Source: Amyloporia xantha
Taxonomy: Eukaryota; Basidiomycota; Agaricomycetes; Polyporales; Adustoporiaceae
Assembly: GCA_036971615.1 (NCBI GenBank)
Contig: JAYKKR010000026.1
Location: forward strand, 1 to 64,000
Reading direction: 5' to 3'
DNA: 64,000 nucleotides
Shown here piece by piece: positions 11,735 to 20,240 of this stretch. Every line of letters starts with the position of its first letter. Within the stretch, counting starts at the first letter, position 1. The notes beneath the pieces were generated by a model. That model ran no database searches. It saw nothing but the letters and a program-made list of their open reading frames with translations, and was not told where the DNA came from. The translations under genes were made by a program, and so were the position numbers.

Positions 11735-12190
11735 GCATCTCGTCCTCCTGCATGTTGTATAATAATACATACATATTTCTAACCCGGCCTCCTCAGGACC
11801 ATTTATATATACCCTCTATCCCTTTGCATTACTTACTTCGTCTCTCCGGCACATGGTTGCATCCCGTCCTCCTCCTGCATGTTGTATAATAATACATTCA
11901 TAGCTTTAACCCGGCCTCCTCAGGACCATTTATATATACCCTTGCTGTGTCTAGCTCTGATTCATCCGAAACAGACACCGTGCGCGTTTCCGACGGTGCC
12001 ATCTCTATGCCTGTTACGCCGGCATCGCTATACGAACATGACAATAGTCAGGGATCAATCCATCCTCCTTCTCCGTCGAAAATTCGACAGTCTGCACCTC
12101 TACCTCCACTTCCGCCACTTCCTCCCCACTTCTCTGTCCCCGCCGTACATATCCCATCGCATTACTTACTTCGTCTCTACGGCACATTGG
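11735..12190 (-). repeat. Inverted copies of the 127-bp repeat, one split by an insert
   Basis: One full unit and most of another match the 5074-5471 array on the opposite strand with very few differences. The outer unit stops at ATATATACCC (11942) and resumes at TCGCATTACTTACTTCGTC (12157). About 210 bp of unrelated sequence lies between the two halves. Confidence 0.88.
11943..12156 (+). pseudogene. Coding-like insert inside a 127-bp repeat unit
   Basis: The insert is one open frame on the plus strand with no ATG at its start. It reads as a Ser/Thr/Pro-rich segment (SSSDSSETDTVRVSDG, then SIHPPSPSKIRQ and a PLPPLPPLPP run). The composition resembles a disordered part of a fungal regulatory protein and is unlike the flanking repeat. 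It is best read as a captured gene fragment; the source gene is not in the window. Confidence 0.45.
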
Positions 12191-12437
12191 TAGTCATTCA
12201 CTTCATCGTCTTTTCTTTCTCATGCTGCATGTCGGGAATTAAATTCGCACACAACACTCGGTGTCTATTGACTTTGCTCGGACACAATATTGGATGTCAT
12301 TGAGTTTACAAACCAAGCTGATACATTCATGTATATATAGAGAGGCAATATTATATTATGGCCATTTCCCATGAGCATGAATTTAGTTAGTTCAAGGATA
12401 TATGCCAGTGAACAATCGTCACTTACAGCAAAGGGGC

Positions 12438-13021
12438 TCACAGATGAACCATCGAGTCCGCCTCTCCTGCTCGTATGAGCGCAGCGGCCAGTTCAATCAT
12501 CGCTTTGAATTCCCTGAGGACGCAATGCATCACAACGCCCGGGCGATGCGGCCGTACGGTGCTGATAAGTAGCCTGGCCTGTGGAACTAAGATCAGAACT
12601 TGCATGCGGTGTTTGTCTGGATTTCATCACTTACTGCGTGCCACAGCACTCTCGTGGCCCATTGATGCCAATGATTCGGAGAATATACTTGTGGACCCAG
12701 CGCTGGGCCCCGCTCACGTTCCTCCCGCAATCCTGCGTATGCTTCGCGCGCAATCTCGAACATTCGCGCGATATACTGATCGTTGGCGTTGGCGGTCATG
12801 GGGGTTGGAGGGGATTTTCTATCTCTCCTATGGACGGTCCTGGCACTCTTATGAATATTTTGCGCGCTCTGGCTTACGTTGCAGAAGCATTCGCGTAGGA
12901 GACTCAATACCCTGAAGTCTTCTCCAATGACTACCCGATGACAGGACGTGCGAATAGAACACCCATCCAGGACCTCAAATCTTCTAATCTGGTACCTTCT
13001 ATCTGGGTCTAATCGAGTCAC
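12438..13021 (-). CDS. Small unknown gene, trio copy A
   Basis: Function unknown. The 3' exon ends at TGA (12438-12440) and joins, through a GTAAGT...CCACAG intron, an exon with the motif PQVYSPNHWHQWATRVLWHA. The C-terminal part reads REFKAMIELAAALIRAGEAD. A likely ATG is at 12799 (MTANANDQ); an upstream exon reaching 13021, joined through a GTAAGC donor near 12889, is possible. Two related copies follow (13427-13878 and 14482-14956), with the intron at the same place in the protein. No known domain is recognised. Confidence 0.5.
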
Positions 13022-13426
13022 CTGTTTGATGCGCCTTATTTTACGTTATTTTTAGGCGTATCAAACACAAGGTTAAGGTTGGAAATATATCTTTTCAAGG
13101 CATTTATTGATGTGCATGTTTTGCTGGAAGGGAACTGGTCGAGGAAGTGATATGCACGTGACTATAGGATCCCTCGCAGAGGGCGCCGTCCAGGACGGCC
13201 ACGCCACCTGCTGGACGTTTGTGCCTAGCATCAGATTCCCATTCCGGACAAGCAGAGCGGCCGTCCAGGACGGCGACTCTGCGCGCCCTCCGCATACGCT
13301 TAACGAAACAAAAGTGTTCGTATGTACAGATTCATATGAAAATATCTGCCGACTGTTTACAGTATTTCTAAAGGAACAACCCATGCATAATAAGACATCA
13401 ATTAATTAACGTTCATTTATTTTCTA
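13022..13426. other. Spacer with two palindromes
   Basis: No gene. Palindrome copies at 13182-13200 and 13259-13276, each with one arm slightly altered. Confidence 0.6.
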
Positions 13427-13878
13427 CTACTCACCGGACACTAGGGTCATCCCTTCCTCCTCGGCGGCCTCGCACTCAAACAAGAGTATGTCTACTGCAT
13501 CTTGGAGCACGATATCCTGGTACCCGCCTGCAGCCCACTCTAAGTCGCCATATTCGCTCCGACGTATTTGCCTTTTCAGCTCGTGCAATGTAACCTATTC
13601 GTACTGTTAGCGTCGTTTCAAACCCTTGCATATGTTTCCGTACTTACTTTGTAATACACAACTCGAAGTGCCCAGTGCACCCAGTATTTCCGAGAGTACA
13701 CTTTGGGTGCCTCCGCCGGCCTCTCCGTATATGCATGTTCCAGAGCATGGGCATACATGAGCACTTTATGAAGTAACCGCACTGTCGCCCACGACGTTTG
13801 CCCGTACCATGACATCCTGAACAACAGGGCAAGGGAGTTTGCATTCCGCCCACGTATAGCACTGTCTTTTAAGCACAA
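13427..13878 (-). CDS. Small unknown gene, trio copy B
   Basis: Best preserved copy of the trio. The 5' exon (to 13648) contains PKVYSRKYWVHWALRVVYYK. The intron 13595-13647 is GTAAGT...GAATAG. The 3' exon encodes about 55 residues, beginning VTLHELKRQIRRSEYGDLEW and ending MTLVSGE before TAG at 13427-13429. The shared pattern with copies A and C is P-x-V-(Y/L)-S-x(3)-W-x-H-W-A-x-(R/Q)-V, then the intron, then an acidic helical C-terminus. The start codon is uncertain; the first candidate is upstream of 13878. Function unknown. Confidence 0.55.
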
Positions 13879-14481
13879 TTGTTGTCTTCCTACTTATGTC
13901 CAAGCTCTACCCGCTGACGCGCCTCGTGTGATGCGCAATACCTAATCGATAACACAAGCGATCCTACTTCTCACCGCTTAGCCATGTTCCGTCCACTCCG
14001 TCAAATGACAATCTCCTAGTGAGCGCATTACGTTGTGATTACATAGTTAAATATTAATACAACATATATGATCATCTCGTTTATTTGTGATCTAGTCATC
14101 GCATCAAGCGCATCAATGTTCCTATACACGTTTACATTTCAAATAATCATAAGTATGTCATGATCTACAACTTGTGCCATCCCACGGGACTCAGTCAATG
14201 CTCACAGGGCACTTCACGGCACTGGCCGTCCAGGACTGCCATGCCTGCCACGGGACTCTTGTACTCCGCCCCATTCACACTGGCCGTCCAGGACGGCCAC
14301 AACAGTGTAGCGCTTTCTCGCACGTGCCCTCATGCATGTCGACTCATTTCCTGCATATAAAGCGTACACCCAAAAACTGTGCATCTCACATCTAGACACG
14401 ATCTACGCGCACACTGAATCCATCCATTATTGTCTATCAGTATAGTTCGGTTCCACTATTCTCTTTGCTACTCACCGGGTA
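13879..14481. other. Spacer with two palindromes
   Basis: No gene. TGGCCGTCCAGGACTGCCA at 14223-14241 and a perfect 19-mer at 14281-14299. Open frames here merely read through the palindromes. Confidence 0.6.
14281..14299. repeat. Perfect 19-bp palindrome TGGCCGTCCAGGACGGCCA
   Basis: Exact copy of the consensus, 40 bp from a diverged copy. No target-site duplication is visible around it. Confidence 0.95.
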
Positions 14482-14956
14482 CTACGGTGTCCACAGTATT
14501 AGCCCTCTCGCCTCTTCAAACATGTCATGAAAAACCTCCAGCCCAGCCCCCACGCGAAGCTCTCGCGCATACACCTCACTCATCAACCCTCCGACCGTGA
14601 GCTGTTCAAGTCATCAATATATTTATCCCCCCATGTAGTAACCCAACTTCTCTACTCACCTCGGTTTCTAATACCTGCAACGCCCAGTGTGTCCACACTG
14701 CCCGAGACAATACCCGCGGCATTACCGCTGGCCTACGCATGAACAATAGCCCCAATTGGTAACATTGACCACGTAGGTCCAAGATCAGCAACCTCGAAAC
14801 TGCGTCGAGATGGTCAGGCATATCAATCACGAATGGCGGAACAGTGTTTTCGGCCATTCTGACTGGGATGGGTGGTTTCCGAATCCCAATGACATTGCCC
14901 ACTCTTATATGTATCTCGTCTCTCTCCCTTACGTTACGTGACAACCCTAACCGCAC
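14482..14956 (-). CDS. Small unknown gene, trio copy C, probably broken
   Basis: Related to copies A and B: PRVLSRAVWTHWALQVLETE, then an intron (GTGAGT...GAACAG) at the same protein position, then LTVGGLMSEVYARELRVGAG. As written the frame ends at TAG (14482-14484). The neighbouring frame ends VVPGE-stop, matching LVSGE-stop of copy B, so a one-base loss in a GGG run near 14505 probably shifted the frame. Function unknown. Confidence 0.45.
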
Positions 14957-15200
14957 ACACTTTCAATTCAATTCATGAGCTTACCGCCGCATGTCAATTT
15001 TAAACTCAATTCCTACGCGAGGTGCAACGCCGCATAGAAGATCCATCTGCGATCAAAGAATCTGTCAACAATCTCATTGCTATCCACCCGATCTTTTGCT
15101 CCTCGCTTAAATTTCATATCTAAGGTTAGGGTTTAATATTATTCTCTTTATAGGAAACCACTGTATGCAGCACATACCCCATATTTCATGGACAGTGGGT
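14957..15200. other. Spacer, no gene seen
   Basis: AT-leaning sequence with one telomere-like GGTTAGGGTTT at about 15125-15135. Nothing else recognisable. Confidence 0.5.
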
Positions 15201-15220
15201 GAGGAGCTCTCCGCCTCTCA

Positions 15221-15885
15221 TGGCCGTCCTGGAAGGCCATATCTCTCTCTACAGTAATATAGACACTTTTACCGGAGATTTCTCTTACCGCAGAGTCTGT
15301 TCCTAATAAGGTGTGCACATGTTTGGAATGCCGTTGCAGTGATAGACGTCCAGGACGTCCACCTCCGGTGCTACGCATACATAAGGTCTGTCTAATACAA
15401 CATATGGCCTACCTTTCTCATGTCCTGTAGCAAATATGGACGTCCAGGACGCCCCCTTCTCGCGCTATGCATTGATGAGGTCCGTCTAATCCAATATACG
15501 GCCTACTTTTTTATCATTCTGTAGCACATGTCGACGTCCTGGACGTCCACCTCCGATGCTATGCATGCATAAGGTCTGTCTAATGCAACATAAGGCCTAC
15601 CGTTCTCGCGTCCTGTAGCAAATATGGACGTCCTGGACGTCCCCTGCTTGCGCTATGCATTTACAAGGGCTGTCGATTCCAATATAGGGACTACTTCTCT
15701 ATTGTCCTGTAGCACATGTAGGCGTCCTGGACGCCCGCCTCCGATGCTATGTATATACCAGGTTTGTCTAAGCCAATGTACGGACTACGTGTTTGTATTC
15801 TCTAGACAATATGGACGTCCTGGACTGCCATCTCCACCGCTGCACCCATTGTGCTAAGTAGCGCAGACGGACGTCCAGGACGGCT
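15221..15885. repeat. Palindrome-bearing tandem array, unit about 94 bp
   Basis: Palindromes lie at 15221, 15344, 15437, 15531, 15625, 15719, 15812 and 15868, mostly 91-95 bp apart. The sequence between them is also repeated (GCTATGCATNNATAAGGTCTG, TAATNCAANATANGGCCTAC, TCCTGTAGCA). The arms vary: GGACGTCCTGGACGTCC at 15626-15642 and GGCGTCCTGGACGCC at 15721-15735 are each perfectly self-complementary. Confidence 0.88.
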
Positions 15886-16560
15886 CCTGCTGCGTTGGCC
15901 CCCTCCGCAGGCCTAGGGACGTGCTATGCGCCAGCCTATGCACTGGCCACACCAGGCGAGCCCACTAGGCGCTCACCTAGGAGCGCACCAGGTGCCGACC
16001 TAGGCAATAAGCACCTCTCTAGGTGCGCGCTAGGCGCCGACCTAGGCATTAAGCGCCTGCCTAGGATTCCGGTCCTAGCTCAGCCTAGGAGGTCTCATAA
16101 CCTAAGGCGCATAACTGGGCCTATGCCTCTCAGGGGAGGTGCCACTTCGGTGGAGTTGCCTCTGATGCATGGGGGGAGGGTACTACGACTACTCTTATGG
16201 ATGAACTGACCCTGTGCGGCAGTCCTGCGACCGTTGTATAACTGATAATTTCATGTGCTGTAGTTGGCAGCCCGCGATTCGAATGGTAGTTCCTCACGAG
16301 CTCTCACTTGGTGTCTTTCAGCCATTTGGGAAGGGGGGAGATCAGCAACTCTTTCGCAACCTCACTTGCAATATCTTGTAAGTACTACGGTTTCTGTGTA
16401 CACCGCAGACGGTATTAACCGAGGCGTTTTACCTAATTTAACCTAACCAGAACCTAACCTAACCGTATGTACATTCCTTAATCGGAAATACAATATTGCT
16501 GACTAATTGATGTCATATCAAAATAGTAACCTAACCGAACCTAACCTAACGGACCTAACG
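15886..16560. repeat. CCTAGG/GGCGCC-rich short repeats and CCTAA runs
   Basis: From 15905 to 16115 CCTAGG, CTAGGCGC and related 6-8 mers recur about a dozen times. A shorter relative lies at 18860-18965, where both end in AGGTCTCATAACCTAA. CCTAACC runs lie at 16434-16460 and 16528-16558. The open frame 15895-16209 only reads through this repeat. Confidence 0.7.
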
Positions 16561-17112
16561 GTCCGGGCCAGGTGCGTAGTCCTTAATGCAATTAGCGCCG
16601 GGGTAGCGTGACTCAGTCACGTGACATGGGGCGTCTAATATACGCGCTCGATGACGTCATGTTCTAGGCCTGCCTAGGCCATGACGTCAGGGGTGGCACA
16701 TGTGATTGCATGAATCACATGCACCGGCTCGGCTACTTCGGTGACTCTTCGGACCGGCGGAACGCCGACGGAATGACGTCACTCCTAATAATAGGAGACA
16801 GGTCTAGACAATGACATCATAGTCCGAGTCCACCCGATAGCGGGATATTGCTATTGGCTCGGTCTCGTCGGCAACTATTAATAAGATATTATGCCATCGT
16901 ACGATTCTCAAAGTCGTACGATGCGAGGTATTTCTCGCTTACCAAGATAGAGGGCCTGATGAGTCTATAAAAGACGAAATGGGTCGGTGTTGGATCCCCA
17001 GCACCTCATTGCCTAGCTCTGTCTCCCGCTCCTCAGCAACATCCTCCGCTAAGGTCGCCTTCGGCTCCCATAGCTCCGTCGTCGCTTCGTCGCTCCACCA
17101 CCTAACCTAACC
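16561..17112 (+). repeat. R repeat, full copy 1 (about 550 bp)
   Basis: Begins CCGGGCCAGGTGCGTAGTCC and ends CTCCACCACCTAACCTAACC. It is a chain of hairpins: GTGACTCAGTCAC, ATGACGTCAT...TAGGCCTGCCTAGGCCATGACGTCA, GTGATTGCATGAATCAC, CTCCTAATAATAGGAG and CATCGTACGA-loop-TCGTACGATG. TATAAAAG at 16975-16982 lies about 130 bp before the end. It has no open reading frame and is probably a non-autonomous repeat. Confidence 0.82.
16975..16982 (+). promoter_or_regulatory. TATA-like box inside R repeat
   Basis: GAGTCTATAAAAGACG in copy 1; the same site reads CTATATAAG in copies near 17200 and 19380. Conservation of a TATA-like site in every copy suggests a promoter, but no transcript is known. Confidence 0.35.
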
Positions 17113-17115
17113 CTA

Positions 17116-17343
17116 AGATATTATGCCGTCGTACAATCTTCAAAGTCGTACGATGCGAGGTATTTCTCGCTTGACTAAGCAAGGGCCTGATGAGTCTATA
17201 TAAGACGAAATGGGTCGGTGTTGGATCCCCAGCACCTCATTGCCCAGCTCTGTCCCCCGCTCCTCAGCAACTTCCTTCGATAAGGTCGCCTTCGGCTCCC
17301 ATATCTCAGTCGTCGCTTCGTCGCTCCACCACCTAACCTAACC
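17116..17343 (+). repeat. R repeat, 5'-truncated copy 2
   Basis: Follows copy 1 directly in tandem, starting at AGATATTATGCCGTCGTAC and ending CACCTAACCTAACC. Confidence 0.85.
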
Positions 17344-17393
17344 TTCCATGATTGCTACTTCATTGTTTTTATATAAATTAAATGTGCGTGTTC

Positions 17394-17968
17394 ATGGAAT
17401 AGCGTCCTGGAACGCTATTCCATCATTTCCACTGGGTTGTTTTTATATAAACCAAAGATGCGTATTTATGGAATAGCGTTCAAGGACGCTATTCCACAGC
17501 TTGACTCGTATTTATTATTGCCCTCCAGGGACACTACCCATGGAATAGCGTCCCAGGACGCTATTCCGCGACTTCATCATATCTTCTTTGTCATCAATCA
17601 AAGACAAATTATCCCTGAATAGGGTTCCTGTTCCTTGGGTTTTGCTGTCTTTATGTAAATTAGTGGTGCGTGTTCATGGAATAGCGTCCTTGAACGCTAT
17701 TCCATGGTTTCCACTCATCTTTGTTATCACCACTCAATGGTTCATAACCATGGAATAGCGTCCGTGAACGCTATTCCACCATTTCATCATGTCTTTGTCT
17801 TCGCCTGTCAATGCCATTACATCACGGAATAACGTTCAAGGACGCTATTCCGTGGTTTCTGCTCTCTTTGCCTATGTACATTTAAGGTCCGCAACTTTTT
17901 GTCACTTGTCAATTCATGTCAGTTGAGGGTGCATATTTATGGAATAGCGTTTCTGGTCGCTATTCCAT
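17394..17968. repeat. Array of seven AT-armed palindromes
   Basis: Hairpins of 30-32 bp, consensus ATGGAATAGCGTCC, a short centre, then the reverse complement, at 17394, 17468, 17540, 17676, 17750, 17823 and 17939. Intervening DNA is loosely repeated (TTTTTATATAAA, GTGCGTGTTC). The 17823 copy has CACGGAATA matched by TATTCCGTG, so both arms changed together. The core CGTCCTGGACG is shared with the GC-rich palindromes. Confidence 0.92.
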
Positions 17969-18049
17969 GGTTCACCACTTAAGATCCCTAGGAAAACCCT
18001 AGATTTACCCCAACCCATTTAGAAAAACTCCCTATAATGACCGGAGTTT

Positions 18050-18820
18050 TTTGATACTGTAACAGACATGGCCATCCTGGAAGGCCATATTCTCTTTCTG
18101 AAACAAAATCATACTTTGACTGGAGTTTTCTGACACTGTAGCACACATGGCCTTCCTGGAAGGCCATATTCTCTCTGACAATATATATACTTTGACCGAA
18201 GTTTTTTTATACTGCAGCTTGAATATCCATATAGGGAAAGTATATTGCTATATAAGGAGTGCACATTTTTTGCATGCTATGGCACAGATGGACGTCCAGG
18301 ACGGCCATGCTCTGTGCACTGTCTGACTCTGTATTATGTCTATATATATGGACTGAGATGTGCATGTTCTCTGATAGTTATGATGGAAATGGACTTCCAG
18401 GACGGCCATCTCTACTACTGCGCTTCAATACTATGTAGCAGAGATGGACGTCCTGGACGTCCACCGCTGGTACAGTATCTATATAAGTAGTGTCTGTTTC
18501 TATATATGGTGTGCGCGTTTTTTGTGTTCTATAGCAGAGATGGACGTCCAGGACTGCCATCTGCACCACTGTGCTCCAATACTGAGCAGTGGAGATGGAC
18601 ATCCAGGACGGCTGTCTGCTCCATGAGATGCTGGTACAGAGCAGCAGAAACAGACGTCCTAGACGGCTGCCTCTGCTGCTATGCCTATATCAGGAGTGTC
18701 TGTTACTATATAAGGACACCGCGTTTTTGCATTATATAGCGGAGATGGACGTCCTGGACGTCCGCCTGTGCTACACAGTACAACAGACATGCCAGCAGAG
18801 GTGGACGTCCAGGACGGCCG
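18050..18820. repeat. Palindrome-bearing array 2
   Basis: Ten palindromes at 18069, 18148, 18289, 18390, 18445, 18541, 18596, 18651, 18746 and 18802. They are embedded in loosely repeated T-rich sequence (CTATATAAGGAGTGC, TTTTTGCAT-TATAGCAGAG). The 18148 copy TGGCCTTCCTGGAAGGCCA and the 18445 copy TGGACGTCCTGGACGTCCA are perfect 19-bp palindromes with different arms. Confidence 0.9.
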
Positions 18821-18978
18821 CTGCTGTGTTGCACCTCTCCCTGCTCTCATGTACTACGTGCCTAGGACTGTGCTAGGTGCTGGTCTACGTAGTGCACACC
18901 AGCCTAGGAGTGCACTAGGCGCCAGCCTAGGATTTCGATCCTAGCTGATCCTAGCAGGTCTCATAACCTAACCTAACC

Positions 18979-19526
18979 GTCCGGGCCAGGTGCGTAGTCC
19001 TTAATGCAATTAGCGCCGGGGTAGCGTGACTTTGTCACGTGACATGGGGCGTCTAATATACGCGCTCGATGACGTCATGTTCTAGGCCCGCCTGGGCCAT
19101 GACGTCAGGGGTGGCACATGTGATTGCATGAATCACATGCACCGGCTCGGCTACTTCGGTGTTTTCTCGGAGCGGCGGAACGCCGACGGAAGGAAGACTT
19201 GCCTTAACGGGCAACAGATCTAGGCAATGACATCATAGTCCGATGCCACCCGAATAGCGAGTTTACGCTATTGGCTCGGACTCCTCGGCGTGCATTAATA
19301 GGATATTATGCCGTCGTACCACTTTCAAAGTCGTACGATGCGAGGTAATTCTCGCTTGACTAAGCAAGGGCCTGATGAGTCTATATAAGACGAAATGGGT
19401 CGGTGTTGTAAACTCAGCACCTCATTGCCCAGCTCTGTCCCCCGCTCCTCAGCAACTTCCCTCGCAGAAACTCGCTTCGCTCGTATCTGCTCAGTCGTCG
19501 CTTCGTCGCTCCACCACCTAACCCTA
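18979..19526 (+). repeat. R repeat, full copy 3
   Basis: Nearly the same as copy 1 over most of its length and ends CCACCACCTAACCC. At the site where copy 1 has the CTCCTAATAATAGGAG hairpin, this copy has TTGCCTTAACGGGCAA, a different sequence that is still a hairpin. Confidence 0.85.
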
Positions 19527-19563
19527 AGTTTTTTGCACTTTGACACTACACACATTTACCCCG

Positions 19564-19750
19564 TCGATCGCGCTTCCGTTCAATCGTGCGGATGCGCGTT
19601 CGACAGGGTATATGTGTATAGTACTCGAGTGCCTCGAACGCGCATCCGCACGAGCAAATGGAAGCGCGTTCGTACATATACTTCACGTGTGTACATTCAG
19701 TGCTCCGTTCGCGCTTCAGCACGCTCTATCCGAAGCGCGTTCTTTTCTCT
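19564..19750. repeat. Large imperfect inverted repeat
   Basis: Arms of about 40 bp (19564-19603 and 19634-19672) centred on GTGCGGATGCGCGTTCGA and its complement TCGAACGCGCATCCGCAC, around a 30-bp loop. A smaller pair TTCGCGCTTC/GAAGCGCGTT follows at about 19708-19742. No gene. Confidence 0.75.
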
Positions 19751-19890
19751 CAACTCATATATTTACGGTATAGTACCCTACTGTACAGGGTTTCGCTACG
19801 TAAATGTACCTCCCCACTCCTAATCGGACCTACCCAAACCCAGAAGAGAGGTAAGTGTACCCCAACCCAGTTACGAAAACCCTATATAAT

Positions 19891-20240
19891 GCTATTGGCT
19901 CGGTCTCGTCGGCAACTATTAATAAGATATTATGCCGTCGTACGATTTTCAAAGTCGTACGATGTGAGGTATTTCTCGCTTACCAAGATAGAGGGCCTGA
20001 TGAGTCTATAAAAGACGAAATGGGTCGGTGTTGGATCCCCAGCACCTCATTGCCTTGCTCTGTCTCCCGCTCCTCAGCAACTTCCTCCGCTAAGGTCGCC
20101 TTCGGCTCCCATAGCTCCGTCGTCACTTCGTCGCTCCACCACCTAACCTAGCTCTGTCTCCCGCTCCTCAGCAACTTCCTCCGGTAAAGTCGCCTTCGGC
20201 TCCTATACCTCCGTTGTCGCTTCGTCGCTCCACCACCTAA
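19891..20240 (+). repeat. R repeat, partial copies 4 and 5
   Basis: Copy 4 (19891-20149) covers the last 260 bp of the R unit, with the TCGTACGA hairpin and the TCTATAAAAG site. Copy 5 (20150-20240) repeats only the last 90 bp, AGCTCTGTCTCCCGC to CCACCACCTAAT. Confidence 0.85.

Noticed and set aside
14160..14399. Open frames over palindromes (both strands, AVQDGH/AVLDGH phrases)
   Set aside because: The repeated peptide phrases come only from reading through GGCCGTCCAGGACGGCCAC; there is no other protein-like content.
15344..15885. CRISPR-like regular palindromic repeats
   Set aside because: The intervening sequences are themselves repeated, the palindromes vary, the genome is eukaryotic and no cas genes are present. 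It is a palindrome-bearing minisatellite.
17394..17968. Set of intrinsic terminators or hairpin RNA genes
   Set aside because: No T tract follows the hairpins, no coding units precede them, and bacterial-type terminators do not apply to this nuclear DNA.
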